Origin: JBKGYG01 sp046546235
GTDB taxonomy: Bacteria; Bacillota; Clostridia; Lachnospirales; DSM-24629
DNA: 43,451 nt
Assembly (NCBI GenBank): GCA_046546235.1
Contig: JBKGYG010000005.1
Coordinates: forward strand, 1-43,451
Direction of reading: 5' to 3'
Below are positions 17,217 through 25,827 of the stretch, one piece after another. The translations under genes were made by a program, and so were the position numbers. Positions within the stretch are counted from its first letter, which is position 1; the number at the start of each line of letters is the position of its first letter. The notes under the pieces were generated by a model. That model saw only the letters and a program-made list of their open reading frames with translations, ran no database searches and was not told where the DNA came from.

Positions 17217-17290
17217 TATATATTAATAGTAGTTGATAAAATGAGTTTGAAATATTATATCTTTAATTTAACCATTATGGAGGCGATATA

Positions 17291-17881
17291 GTGAGTGGAT
17301 TATTTAGAATAGATGGCCCAATTTATAAATTTTTTAATATTGCATACTATCTTTTGATAGTAAATTTTTTATGGATAATATTTAGTTTACCAATTATATC
17401 TATAGGGGCCTCCACTACAGCAATGTTTTATGTGTTAAGGAAAGTATTGCATGACGAAGAGTCTGGAGAGTTTAGAGATTTTTGGAAGAGTTTTAAAATG
17501 AATTTCAAACAAGCTACAATTATATGGATAGGTTTATTAATGATAGTAGGAGCTATATTTTTTATTATATTCAATAAAGATGTTTTTAGTGAAATGTCTG
17601 ATTTTGTTTTTTATATTGGGATAGCAATTTGTTTTCAAGTTTTTGTAATTAGTATATATATATTTCCATTATTATCTCAGTTTGAGATAGGTACAAAAGA
17701 TCTTATAAGAACTTCGTTTTTAATAGGAAACAAACATTTATTAACTACAGTTATATGTATATTAATACTTGCTATTTTGATTTTTTTATTTAAGTTTGTT
17801 GGCTGGGTATCATTTGGTATATACGGTTTAAGCGCTGGGTATTTTATTGACCGTGTAACCAAGGGGTATAAAACAAAATAG
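17291..17881 (+). CDS. YesL-like (DUF624) membrane protein
   Basis: This 196-residue protein has five predicted membrane segments. It shows the family opening (GPIYKFFNIAYYLLIVNFLW) and the SLPIISIGASTTAMFYVLRK motif of DUF624 proteins, which accompany YesM/YesN and sugar ABC transporters in many Firmicutes. Its role is not established. The start is GTG at 17291, with GGAGGCG 6 nt upstream. It follows the response regulator by 74 nt with no terminator seen, so it probably belongs to the same transcript. Confidence 0.85.
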   Translation: MSGLFRIDGPIYKFFNIAYYLLIVNFLWIIFSLPIISIGASTTAMFYVLRKVLHDEESGEFRDFWKSFKMNFKQATIIWIGLLMIVGAIFFIIFNKDVFSEMSDFVFYIGIAICFQVFVISIYIFPLLSQFEIGTKDLIRTSFLIGNKHLLTTVICILILAILIFLFKFVGWVSFGIYGLSAGYFIDRVTKGYKTK

Positions 17882-18002
17882 GTTTTGCTAGCATTAAATT
17901 AACTTGAAGTAATTTTTATTAAGCTCAATAAGTAGCTTTTATAGATTAACTACTATATAATAATAAAGTGTATTTAAAAGTTTGATAAAAAGGAGGAACA
18001 AA

Positions 18003-19046
18003 ATGAATTATAAAATAAAACCAGTAGAAGATAATGAGGAAAAAGAACTTAAATTAATTGAGATTGAAAATGATAATGGCATTAAGCTAGAGGTATTTAA
18101 TTTGGGAGGGACTATTACTAAAATAGTTACTCCTGATGGAAAAGGGAATTATGAAAATATTGTATTGGAATATGACGATTATAAAACATATTTAACTAAC
18201 CCTTCTTATATGGGTAGTATTATTGGTAGAATGGCTGGAAGAATTGGAAATGGTGAAGTTGTAATTGACGATAAAGAATATCAATTTTTTCAGAATACAA
18301 ATAAGAATACTTTGCATGGCGGTAAAGAAGGCTTTAACCTTAAAGTTTGGAAAGAAAATGTGATAGAAAATGATAATGAGGTTATTTTGCAATTAACATA
18401 TACTAGTAAAGATGGTGAAGAGAATTTCCCAGGAAATCTTGATGTAACGGTATTATATACGCTTAATAACAACAATGAATTAATTATAGAATATAGGGCG
18501 AATACTGATAAAACAACTTTAGTTAATTTAACAAATCATTCTTATTTTAATCTTTCTGGAAATGCTAAAAGAGATGTCCTTAATCATTTAGTTCAAATCA
18601 AAGCAGATTATATTGGAGAAGTAGATGAAGAACTTATCCCTACTGGAAACAAATTAAGTGTCGAAAATACACCATTTGACTTTAGAAAGGCTAAAACTAT
18701 AGGCAAGGACATTAATGTATCCAATAAAGAATTAAAATACGGTAATGGATATGATCATGCTTGGTTATTAAATGATGTGGAAGATTCAGTGATTACATTT
18801 TATGATCCAGATTCTAGTAGAGTAATGGATGTAACTACAAATCAGAAAGCAGTCGTATTCTATTCAATGAATTTTTCAGATGGGTGTATATTGTCAAATG
18901 GGAAAGAGTCAAAGCAAAGATATGCAGCTTGTTTTGAAACTCAAGATTTACCTATTGGACGTGGACAGGAATTTGTCGAGAATTCTATATTAAAACCTGG
19001 TGAAGAGTATTATCAAAAAACTATTTTTAAGTTTTATAATAAATAG
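18003..19046 (+). CDS. galM: Aldose 1-epimerase (mutarotase)
   Basis: The enzyme interconverts alpha and beta anomers of aldoses in the cytoplasm. In this context it would supply the anomer of xylose used by XylA after glycosidase action. The 347-residue protein shows GRMAGRIGNG, TLHGG (catalytic-site His), VNLTNHSYFNLSG, YDHAWLL and CFETQDLP with the catalytic Glu. The start is ATG 18003, preceded by AGGAGG 6 nt upstream; an upstream ATG at 17982 in the same frame lacks a site. A small AGTGC/GCACT hairpin follows the stop (19045-19059). Confidence 0.92.
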   Translation: MNYKIKPVEDNEEKELKLIEIENDNGIKLEVFNLGGTITKIVTPDGKGNYENIVLEYDDYKTYLTNPSYMGSIIGRMAGRIGNGEVVIDDKEYQFFQNTNKNTLHGGKEGFNLKVWKENVIENDNEVILQLTYTSKDGEENFPGNLDVTVLYTLNNNNELIIEYRANTDKTTLVNLTNHSYFNLSGNAKRDVLNHLVQIKADYIGEVDEELIPTGNKLSVENTPFDFRKAKTIGKDINVSNKELKYGNGYDHAWLLNDVEDSVITFYDPDSSRVMDVTTNQKAVVFYSMNFSDGCILSNGKESKQRYAACFETQDLPIGRGQEFVENSILKPGEEYYQKTIFKFYNK

Positions 19047-19130
19047 TGCATAAAGCACTCTAAAAAATAATATAAAAATTAATTTAGTAATAAGCATATC
19101 AAATGCTAAAATGGAAAAAGTAATAATATC

Positions 19131-19173
19131 TTTACCAAAACTTTTTAAAACCACTTGAAAAAGTTTTGGTAAA
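19131..19173. promoter_or_regulatory. Perfect 16-bp inverted repeat over the xylA promoter, probable operator
   Basis: TTTACCAAAACTTTTT at 19131-19146 is the exact reverse complement of 19158-19173, with an 11-nt spacer. The -35 box (19155-19160) overlaps the spacer and right arm. It ends before the predicted transcription start and has no T-run, so it acts as DNA rather than as an RNA hairpin. The XylR-like ROK protein encoded at 20707 is the obvious candidate to bind it. Confidence 0.6.
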
Positions 19174-19183
19174 AATATATAAT
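19155..19183 (+). promoter_or_regulatory. Sigma-A promoter of xylA
   Basis: TTGAAA (19155-19160) and TATAAT (19178-19183) are separated by 17 nt. Transcription would start near 19190, about 42 nt before the ATG. The promoter overlaps the inverted repeat 19131-19173. Confidence 0.75.
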
Positions 19184-19231
19184 AATAGTATAGTTTTTAA
19201 AATCATTTTAAAAAGTTTAGGAGGTTTTTTT

Positions 19232-20548
19232 ATGAAAGAATATTTTGAGGGCATTAACAAGATACAATTTGAAGGGAAGGACTCAACTAATCCTTTAGCA
19301 TTTAAATATTACGATCCTGATCGTAAAGTTGCTGGTAAAACTATGAAAGAACATTTAAGATTTGCTATGAGTTATTGGCATACATTAACAGGAACAGGTG
19401 CTGATGTATTTGGACAAGGGACTGCTCAAAGACCTTGGAATGGAATGACAGAAATGGAACTTTCGAAAACAAGAGTAGAAGCAGGGTTTGAGTTTATGCA
19501 AAAACTTGGAGTTGAATATTTTTGTTTTCATGACTTAGATATCGCGCCAGAAGGTAATTCACTACAAGAAAAATATGATAATCTTGATAAAGTTATTGAA
19601 TATGTAGAAGAAAAAATGAAAGAAACAGGAATAAAATGTTTATGGGGAACAACAAATGCTTTTTCCCATCCAAGATTTGTTCATGGTGCTTCAACTTCTC
19701 CTAATGCAGATGTTTTTGCATATGCAGCAGCACAAGTAAAAAAAGCAATGGATGTTACAAAGAGATTAAATGGTGAGAATTATGTGTTCTGGGGTGGTAG
19801 AGAAGGATATGAGACTCTTCTAAATACAAATACAGCACTAGAGCAAGATAATTATGGCCGTTTTATGCAAATGGCAGCAGATTACGCTGATAAAATAGGT
19901 TTTACAGGGCAACTTCTTATTGAACCAAAGCCAAAAGAACCAACAAAACATCAATATGATTTTGACACAATGACTGTTTTAGCATTTTTAAGGAAGTATG
20001 ATTTGGATAAAAGATTTAAAGTTAATATAGAAGCAAATCATGCAACATTAGCAGGGCATACATTCCAACATGAATTAAACTTTGCGAGAATCAATGGTGT
20101 TCTTGGTAGTATTGATGCTAATCAAGGTGATTTATTATTAGGTTGGGATACTGATCAATTTCCAACTAATATCTATGATAGTGTATTAGCAATGTATGAA
20201 GTATTAAAAAATGGTGGATTAGAACCTGGTGGATTGAACTTTGATGCAAAAGTAAGAAGAGCCTCTTTTGAAGCTGAAGATTTATTTTTATCTTATATAG
20301 TGGGCATGGATACATTTGCTAAGGGACTTTTAGTTGCAGATAAACTTCTGAAAGATAGAGTGCTTGAAGATTTTGTTGATGAGAGATATAAAAGTTACAC
20401 AGAAGGTATAGGTAAAGAAATTGTAGATGGCAAAGTTGGATTTGATGAGTTAGTAGAACATGCTTTAAAGAATGATAAAATCGTTAACAAGTCAGGTAGA
20501 CAAGAGTTTTTAGAAGATGTTGTTAATAGATATATTTATGCTGAATAA
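19232..20548 (+). CDS. xylA: D-xylose isomerase
   Basis: This enzyme converts D-xylose to D-xylulose in the cytoplasm. The 438-residue protein has the usual length of class II xylose isomerases. Catalytic and metal-binding residues are visible: His100 and Asp103 in CFHDLDIAPEG, Glu231 and Lys233 in IEPKPKEPTKHQ, the NIEANHATLAGHTFQHE segment, and GSIDANQGD with later Asp ligands. The start is ATG 19232, with TTAGGAGGT upstream; an in-frame start at 19166 overlaps the promoter and is rejected. It has its own promoter and operator-like repeat, and a hairpin after the stop. Confidence 0.97.
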   Translation: MKEYFEGINKIQFEGKDSTNPLAFKYYDPDRKVAGKTMKEHLRFAMSYWHTLTGTGADVFGQGTAQRPWNGMTEMELSKTRVEAGFEFMQKLGVEYFCFHDLDIAPEGNSLQEKYDNLDKVIEYVEEKMKETGIKCLWGTTNAFSHPRFVHGASTSPNADVFAYAAAQVKKAMDVTKRLNGENYVFWGGREGYETLLNTNTALEQDNYGRFMQMAADYADKIGFTGQLLIEPKPKEPTKHQYDFDTMTVLAFLRKYDLDKRFKVNIEANHATLAGHTFQHELNFARINGVLGSIDANQGDLLLGWDTDQFPTNIYDSVLAMYEVLKNGGLEPGGLNFDAKVRRASFEAEDLFLSYIVGMDTFAKGLLVADKLLKDRVLEDFVDERYKSYTEGIGKEIVDGKVGFDELVEHALKNDKIVNKSGRQEFLEDVVNRYIYAE

Positions 20549-20575
20549 GTAAATTATTTACCTAAATATTTAATG

Positions 20576-20613
20576 AAGCAAGAAAGAATATCTTTATTAC
20601 TACTTTCTTGCTT
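20576..20613 (+). terminator. Hairpin terminator after xylA
   Basis: A perfect 11-bp stem (20576-20586 with 20603-20613) has a 16-nt loop. The following T-run is poor, so some read-through into the repressor gene is likely. Confidence 0.65.
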
Positions 20614-20635
20614 TGTTAGAGTGTTGGTTATATAT

Positions 20636-20691
20636 ATGATGGAATTGTTATTATTTTTTAGATACAACAAGAAGTACAAAAAATCCATCAT
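20636..20691. promoter_or_regulatory. Inverted repeat upstream of the ROK repressor gene
   Basis: ATGATGGA at 20636-20643 is the exact reverse complement of 20684-20691, with short inner complementarity (TTGTT with AACAA). It lies 15 nt before the start codon. It could be an autoregulatory site or leader structure; its sequence differs from the xylA repeat. Confidence 0.35.
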
Positions 20692-20706
20692 AAAAGAGGT
20701 GAATAT

Positions 20707-21879
20707 ATGATTCAAATGTACCAGTTAAATCAAGAGAATATTAAGCACATCAATAAGGTAAATATTTTGAATATATTAAGAAATAATAAAGAAATGACTA
20801 AGCATGAAATTTCAGAACAACTAAATTTGAGCATTCCAACTGTTACCACAAATATTAACTTATTAATGGAACAAGATTTAGTTGAATATGCTGGCGTTGC
20901 TGAATCTACCGGAGGCAGAAAACCTGTAATAATAAAAATAAAGAAAGATTCAAGATATTCAGTAGGAGTTGACATTACTCCTGAGAAAGCTAGAATAATT
21001 TTAATGAATCTATATTCAGAAATTGTAGATGAAATAGAAGTTGACTTTAAGAAAGATATTAAGTTTAAGTATTTTTTAGATGAAATAATGATTATAATTA
21101 ATGAATGTTTAAAGGTGAATTATGTAAAATCTGAACGGGTTTTAGGGATTGGGTTTTCTCTGCCTGGGATAGTCGATGAAGAAAAGTTAACATTAACAAC
21201 TGGACCTAATATTGGTGTGAATGATTTTAGCTTTATAAAATTCAAAAAAGAATCAGGATTTGATATATATATTGAAAATGAAGCAAATGCAGCAGCATAT
21301 GGAGAGTTAGTCTTGGGAAATGCTAACAATAATCTAGTATATATTTCGATTACTGAAGGTGTTGGAACAGGCATTATTATAAATCATAATATTTATAAAA
21401 GCATATACAAAAAAGCTGGTGAATTTGGACATATGAGAGTAACTAATGATCAATTACGTTGTAGTTGTGGACGAACTGGTTGTTGGGAACTATATACATC
21501 TAAACGTTCATTGTTAAATAATTATAAGAATCTTTCAGGATATAAAATTAACTCTGTTGAAGAATTAATTGGAAAGTACAATCAAGGTGATGAAAAGGCA
21601 AAAGAGGTATTAGAAAATTATATTCGGTATTTATTTATTGGTATCGAAAATATTATTATGGCTTTAGATCCACAATACGTAATTATTGGTGGTGAGATTG
21701 CAAAATTTAAGAATGACATAAAGTCATTAATAGAAACCTGTAACTTGGAAGATACTTCAAGTATAGATGATAAAAAGAACCAAGTTATATTTTCGTCATT
21801 AGAAGATCGAGGAGCTTTGTTAGGAGCTGCATTATTACCTTTTGAACAATTATTTCATTTTACTAAAAACGTATTGTAA
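20707..21879 (+). CDS. xylR: XylR-like ROK-family transcriptional repressor
   Basis: This 390-residue regulator has an N-terminal winged helix-turn-helix (about residues 12-70; KHEISEQLNLSIPTVTTNINLL). A ROK sugar-binding domain follows, with SVGVDITPEKARIIL, ENEANAAAYGELVLG and the zinc motif CSCGRTGCWE. Members bind xylose or glucose and repress xylose genes. It lies between xylA and xylB, which supports the XylR assignment. GAGGTG precedes the ATG. Its stop is 17-18 nt before the xylB ribosome binding region, so it is co-transcribed with xylB. The inverted repeat over the xylA promoter is a candidate target. Confidence 0.88.
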   Translation: MIQMYQLNQENIKHINKVNILNILRNNKEMTKHEISEQLNLSIPTVTTNINLLMEQDLVEYAGVAESTGGRKPVIIKIKKDSRYSVGVDITPEKARIILMNLYSEIVDEIEVDFKKDIKFKYFLDEIMIIINECLKVNYVKSERVLGIGFSLPGIVDEEKLTLTTGPNIGVNDFSFIKFKKESGFDIYIENEANAAAYGELVLGNANNNLVYISITEGVGTGIIINHNIYKSIYKKAGEFGHMRVTNDQLRCSCGRTGCWELYTSKRSLLNNYKNLSGYKINSVEELIGKYNQGDEKAKEVLENYIRYLFIGIENIIMALDPQYVIIGGEIAKFKNDIKSLIETCNLEDTSSIDDKKNQVIFSSLEDRGALLGAALLPFEQLFHFTKNVL

Positions 21880-21905
21880 AAGCTTTATTTTAGGAGGTGC
21901 TTTAT

Positions 21906-23387
21906 TTGATTTTTTTAGGTATTGATTTAGGGACGTCGTCAGTTAAAATATTAGCTGTAGACGAAAAGGGCAAGATATTAGGAGATGTGTCAAAGTCATA
22001 TCCAGTAGATTATCCAAAAAGCAATTGGGCAGAACAGAATCCAGAAGAGTGGTGGCAAAGGACAAAAGAAGCTATTATTGAATTAATAAAAAAATACAAC
22101 TTACCAAAAGATGATATAAAATCAATAGGTTTTAGTGGGCAGATGCATGGTTTAGTTGCATTAAATGAAGAAGATGAAGTATTAATGCCTGCAATATTAT
22201 GGTGTGATCAAAGAACATTTGAAGAATGTGAAGAAATAACTAATTATTTTGGGCAAGAAAAATTAACTGAATATGTGGGTAATAAAGCACTAGCAGGATT
22301 TACAGCGCCTAAGTTACTTTGGGTTAAGAAAAATAGACCAGAGATATTTAGTAAGATTAAACATATATTACTTCCAAAAGATTATATTAGGTTTAGGCTT
22401 TCTGGTGAATATGCAACAGAAGTATCAGATGCTTCTGGGTTACTTTTGTTAGATATAGAAAAAAGAACTTGGTCAAGGGAAATGTTAGAGTATATAGGAG
22501 TGGAAGAAGAACAGTTACCAAAACTGTATGAATCATATGAAGTTACTGGTAAGCTAACTGAAGAAGTAAAAAAAGAATTAGGATTATCAGGAGAGATTCT
22601 TGTTGTTGGCGGTGCAGGAGATCAAGCTGCTGGTGCGATTGGAACTGGTACAGTAAAAGAAGGTATTGTTTCTGTTACGTTAGGTACGTCAGGAGTAGTA
22701 TTTGCAGCTCATAATGAATATGCAGTTGATAAAGATAATAGACTTCATGCTTTTTGTCATGCTAATGGCAAATATCATTCCATGGGTGTTATGCTATCTG
22801 CAGCGAGCTCATTAAAATGGTGGGTAGAAGATGTGAATAAAGGAATGACTTTCGAAGAACTTTTAGCTGAAGCAGAAGAAGTTGATCCTAGTCATTTAAT
22901 CTTTTTGCCATATCTATTGGGAGAGAGAACTCCTTATCCTGATCCAAATGCAAGAGGAACTTTTATAGGAATGGATATGAAAACAACTAGAGGAGCAATG
23001 ACAAGAGCTGTTTTAGAAGGTGTTGCTTTTGGATTGAAGGATATGCTAGAAATATTAAAAGATATGAATGTGCCTATACACCAAATTAGAGTTATTGGTG
23101 GTGGTGCAAAGAGTGATCTTTGGAAACAGATTATTGCTGATATCTTTGGACAAGAGATTCAAGAAATAAACACTAACCAAGGTGGAGCTTTAGGCGCGGC
23201 TATACTTGCAGGTATGGGTGCTGGAGCTTATAATGATATTGAAGAAGCTTGTGCAACATTTATTAAAGCGGTAGGTTCAGTAAAACCTAATAAAGAAAAT
23301 GTAAAGAAATATGAAAAGATATATAGATTATATGTAGAGGGATATAAAAGCTTGAATAATTGGTTTGATTTAAGTGTATCATTATAA
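21906..23387 (+). CDS. xylB: Xylulokinase
   Basis: This kinase phosphorylates D-xylulose to xylulose 5-phosphate using ATP. The 493-residue FGGY-family protein has the first ATPase motif GIDLGTSSVK (Asp7), the substrate motif SGQMHGLV, ILWCDQRT, catalytic Asp239 in GGAGDQAAGAIGTG, and RVIGGGAKSDLWKQI near the end. TTG at 21906 is chosen as start because AGGAGGT lies 7 nt upstream. The in-frame GTG at 21897 overlaps that site. It would serve both xylose (via XylA) and lyxose (via the isomerase at 8496). It is followed after 65 nt by transaldolase. Confidence 0.96.
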   Translation: MIFLGIDLGTSSVKILAVDEKGKILGDVSKSYPVDYPKSNWAEQNPEEWWQRTKEAIIELIKKYNLPKDDIKSIGFSGQMHGLVALNEEDEVLMPAILWCDQRTFEECEEITNYFGQEKLTEYVGNKALAGFTAPKLLWVKKNRPEIFSKIKHILLPKDYIRFRLSGEYATEVSDASGLLLLDIEKRTWSREMLEYIGVEEEQLPKLYESYEVTGKLTEEVKKELGLSGEILVVGGAGDQAAGAIGTGTVKEGIVSVTLGTSGVVFAAHNEYAVDKDNRLHAFCHANGKYHSMGVMLSAASSLKWWVEDVNKGMTFEELLAEAEEVDPSHLIFLPYLLGERTPYPDPNARGTFIGMDMKTTRGAMTRAVLEGVAFGLKDMLEILKDMNVPIHQIRVIGGGAKSDLWKQIIADIFGQEIQEINTNQGGALGAAILAGMGAGAYNDIEEACATFIKAVGSVKPNKENVKKYEKIYRLYVEGYKSLNNWFDLSVSL

Positions 23388-23452
23388 GGAGTATTTATTT
23401 AATAATAATTAAAATCTATTAAATATAAAGTAAAACTGAAAGGAGAGGAAAA

Positions 23453-24100
23453 ATGAAGTTTTTTATTGATACTGCTAATATAGATTATATTAAAGAAGCA
23501 AATGCATTAGGTGTAATTAGTGGAGTTACAACAAATCCTTCATTAATTGCCAAAGAAGGTCGTGTTTTTGAGACAGTTATTAAAGAAATAACTGACATTG
23601 TTGATGGTCCTATTAGTGCTGAAGTTATTAGTTTAGAACATAAAAAAATGGTTGAGGAAGCAAGGGAACTTGCTAAGATTCACAAAAATATAGTAATTAA
23701 AGTCCCAATAACAGCAGAAGGCTTAAAAGCTGTAAAAATATTAAGTGAAGAAGGAATAAAGACAAATGTAACTCTTGTTTTTTCGGCAAATCAAGCTTTG
23801 ATGGCAGCACGAGCAGGAGCCACATATGTTAGTCCATTTATTGGTAGAGTTGATGATATTTCAAGCAGAGGAATGGATCTTGTTGAGGATATTGTTGATG
23901 TTTTTGACATTCATGAAATTGATACAGAAATTATTGCTGCAAGTATAAGACATCCAATTCATGTATTAGAAGCAGCAAAAGCAGGGGCTCATATTTCTAC
24001 GATTCCTTATGATGTAATGTTGAAATTAGTTGAACATCCTTTGACTGATATAGGGATAGAGAAGTTTTTAAAGGACTGGGAAAGTGTTCCTAACTCATAA
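23453..24100 (+). CDS. tal: Small transaldolase (TalC/fructose-6-phosphate aldolase subfamily)
   Basis: The 215-residue protein is of the short single-domain type. It shows FIDTANIDYIKEA at the N-terminus, GVTTNPSLIAKEG, the Schiff-base Lys83 in NIVIKVPIT, and SPFIGRVDDIS. It exchanges dihydroxyacetone units in the non-oxidative pentose phosphate pathway, handling the flow of xylulose 5-phosphate made by XylB. Some close relatives are fructose-6-phosphate aldolases, and sequence alone does not fully separate them. AAAGGAGAGG lies just upstream. No transketolase is in the window. A hairpin terminator ends the unit. Confidence 0.92.
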   Translation: MKFFIDTANIDYIKEANALGVISGVTTNPSLIAKEGRVFETVIKEITDIVDGPISAEVISLEHKKMVEEARELAKIHKNIVIKVPITAEGLKAVKILSEEGIKTNVTLVFSANQALMAARAGATYVSPFIGRVDDISSRGMDLVEDIVDVFDIHEIDTEIIAASIRHPIHVLEAAKAGAHISTIPYDVMLKLVEHPLTDIGIEKFLKDWESVPNS

Positions 24101-24179
24101 GCAGTTATATTGCAAAAGAAGGTTAGAATTTTAACATAATCATAATTACTTTTAAGGGATACAAGGTATTTAATAAATC

Positions 24180-24220
24180 AAAGAAAGGTGCTATTTTTAG
24201 GTAGTGTCTTTCTTTACTTT
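24180..24220 (+). terminator. Terminator after transaldolase
   Basis: A 9-bp stem (24180-24188 with 24207-24215, one G-U pair) is followed by T-rich sequence. It closes the xylose locus. Confidence 0.6.
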
Positions 24221-24236
24221 TACATTAAACTTTCTC

Positions 24237-24265
24237 TTGCATTGAATTATGAAGGGATTTATAAT
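24237..24265 (+). promoter_or_regulatory. Possible sigma-A promoter of azlCD
   Basis: TTGCAT (24237-24242) and TATAAT (24260-24265) are 17 nt apart; the -35 box is weak. The leader would be about 83 nt. Confidence 0.4.
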
Positions 24266-24354
24266 ATAATTCGAACTAAAGTTAGATTTTCATCTTTCAT
24301 TGAAATTTATTTATATATGGATTGAATTAAAATGACATAAGGAGACGACATTAT

Positions 24355-25056
24355 ATGAAGGATGCTTTTAAGGCGGCAATACCAGTAACAATTCCTGTTA
24401 TGCTTGGTTATGTTTCTGTTGGAATGGCTTTTGGGCTATTATTACAAAAATCAGGGTATAATTATTTGTGGGCTATTTTAATGAGCATCACAATATATGC
24501 TGGATCTATGCAGTTTGTAGCTGTGAATATTTTGGTGAGTGGAATTGGTTTTTTTGAAATAGCAGTAATGACTTTTTTTGTTAATATAAGGCATGTTTTT
24601 TATGGATTATCATTTATAGATAAGTTCAAAAGCATGGCTAAGAAAAAGTTTTATATGATTTTTTCTTTAACAGATGAGACTTATTCATTATTATGTTCTG
24701 CAGAAGCTCCAAAAGATATTGATAGTAATTTATTTAGTTTTTGTATAGCATTTTTGAATCATATGTATTGGATAACAGGTACATTTATCGGTGCTATTGC
24801 AGGTTCTTTAATTACTTTTAATACGAAAGGTATTGATTTTGCATTAGTAGCATTATTTGTTGTTATTTTTATTGAACAATGGTTTACATATAAAATACAT
24901 ACGCCTGTATTTCTAGGAATTTCTTGTACTATAATTTCTCTTTTACTCTTTGGACCCAATAATCTTATTCTACCATCTATGATATTAATATCTGGAATTT
25001 TAATAATATTTAAGAATAAGTTAGAAAATGTTGGTGGAGGTTTGAAAGATGAATAA
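24355..25056 (+). CDS. azlC: AzlC-family branched-chain amino acid exporter, large subunit
   Basis: The 233-residue membrane protein has the family pattern IPVMLGYVSVGMAFGLLL at the N-terminus, IYAGSMQFVAV and NIRHVFYGLS. It has about seven or eight hydrophobic segments. AzlC with AzlD exports branched-chain amino acids (or analogues) in Bacillus; the substrate in this organism is not known. AAGGAG lies about 10 nt upstream of the ATG. It overlaps azlD by 8 bp, so the two are translationally coupled. It has no link to the xylose genes and is separated from them by a terminator. Confidence 0.92.
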   Translation: MKDAFKAAIPVTIPVMLGYVSVGMAFGLLLQKSGYNYLWAILMSITIYAGSMQFVAVNILVSGIGFFEIAVMTFFVNIRHVFYGLSFIDKFKSMAKKKFYMIFSLTDETYSLLCSAEAPKDIDSNLFSFCIAFLNHMYWITGTFIGAIAGSLITFNTKGIDFALVALFVVIFIEQWFTYKIHTPVFLGISCTIISLLLFGPNNLILPSMILISGILIIFKNKLENVGGGLKDE

Positions 25057-25378
25057 TAGTTATACTTTAATTGCAATACTAATTATGGCTATAATTACAT
25101 TCATTACAAGAGTAGCGCCTTTTATTATATTTAGGAATTATAAAAGAACACCTAAATATGTAGTGTATATAGGGAAATATTTACCTCCTGCAGTTATAGC
25201 TATGTTAATAATCTATTGTTTAAAAGACATTAACTTGTTAGCCTTTCCTTTTGGTATTCCTGAAATGATTGGGATTGCAGTTGTAGCTCTTTTGCATATA
25301 TGGAAACGTAATAATTTGATTAGCATAATAGGAGGGACTATTATTTATATGATACAGGTTCAAATAATTTTTGTGTAA
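25049..25378 (+). CDS. azlD: AzlD-family transporter small subunit
   Basis: This 109-residue protein has four membrane segments (about residues 5-22, 41-58, 64-82 and 90-107). It carries the family motifs ITFITRVAPFIIF and YIGKYLPPAVIAMLIIYCL. It is the partner of AzlC in amino acid export. Its ATG lies within the last codons of azlC, where GGTGGAGG serves as ribosome binding site. The stop is only 6 nt before the -35 box of the cold-shock gene promoter. Confidence 0.92.
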   Translation: MNNSYTLIAILIMAIITFITRVAPFIIFRNYKRTPKYVVYIGKYLPPAVIAMLIIYCLKDINLLAFPFGIPEMIGIAVVALLHIWKRNNLISIIGGTIIYMIQVQIIFV

Positions 25379-25384
25379 TTATAC

Positions 25385-25413
25385 TTGACAGATATAATCA
25401 ATTATGATAAAAT
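25385..25413 (+). promoter_or_regulatory. Strong sigma-A promoter of the cold-shock gene
   Basis: A consensus TTGACA (25385-25390) and TAAAAT (25408-25413) are exactly 17 nt apart. Transcription would start near 25420, leaving a leader of about 145 nt before the cold-shock ATG. A long leader is usual for cold-shock genes and often folds in a temperature-dependent way. Confidence 0.85.
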
Positions 25414-25564
25414 TATAACGTCTTAAATTGATAGTAAATAAAATAAGTATAACAAAAATGTTTTTAAACTAAGTATCATATAAAGTATACTCTTTAGAAA
25501 TGTTTGTTATTTATTATTTATTTTCAAGATTTAAGTAAAAATTATTTTTAGGAGGTATACTATA

Positions 25565-25762
25565 ATGAATGGTACAGTAAAATGGTTTGATTCAAGTAAA
25601 GGTTTTGGATTCATTACTTCAGAAGATGAGCAAGATGTTTTCGCACATTATTCTCAAATTAAAGCTAATGGATTTAAAACATTAGAAGAAGGTCAAAAAG
25701 TTTCTTTTGATTTAGCACAAGGTCAAAAGGGTCCACAAGCAGAAAATATAGAAGTTCTTTAA
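25565..25762 (+). CDS. Cold-shock protein, CspA/CspB family
   Basis: This 65-residue single cold-shock domain has both RNA-binding motifs: RNP1 as KGFGFI (residues 12-17) and RNP2 as DVFAHY (24-29). It binds single-stranded nucleic acid and acts as an RNA chaperone. AGGAGGT lies 8 nt upstream of the ATG. It has its own consensus promoter, a long leader and a perfect 15-bp terminator, so it is a strongly expressed single-gene unit. Confidence 0.97.
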   Translation: MNGTVKWFDSSKGFGFITSEDEQDVFAHYSQIKANGFKTLEEGQKVSFDLAQGQKGPQAENIEVL

Positions 25763-25783
25763 TTATAAATATGCTTAGTGATT

Positions 25784-25820
25784 AATGGAGTAGGATTTTT
25801 AAATCCTACTCCATTTTCTT
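25784..25820 (+). terminator. Strong terminator of the cold-shock gene
   Basis: A perfect 15-bp stem (25784-25798 with 25801-25815) with only a 2-nt gap as loop is followed by TTTCTT. Its right arm shares AATCCTACTCCAT with the terminator at 14675. Confidence 0.9.
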
Positions 25821-25827
25821 GATTAAT

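Noticed and set aside
19131..19173. Inverted repeat before xylA as a terminator of the epimerase gene
   Set aside because: It is followed by A-rich sequence rather than a T-run, and it contains the -35 box of a well-spaced promoter, so an operator is more likely.
19166..19231. Extended N-terminus of xylose isomerase
   Set aside because: The extra codons lie on the predicted promoter and leader, have no ribosome binding site, and would make the protein longer than the family standard of about 438 residues.
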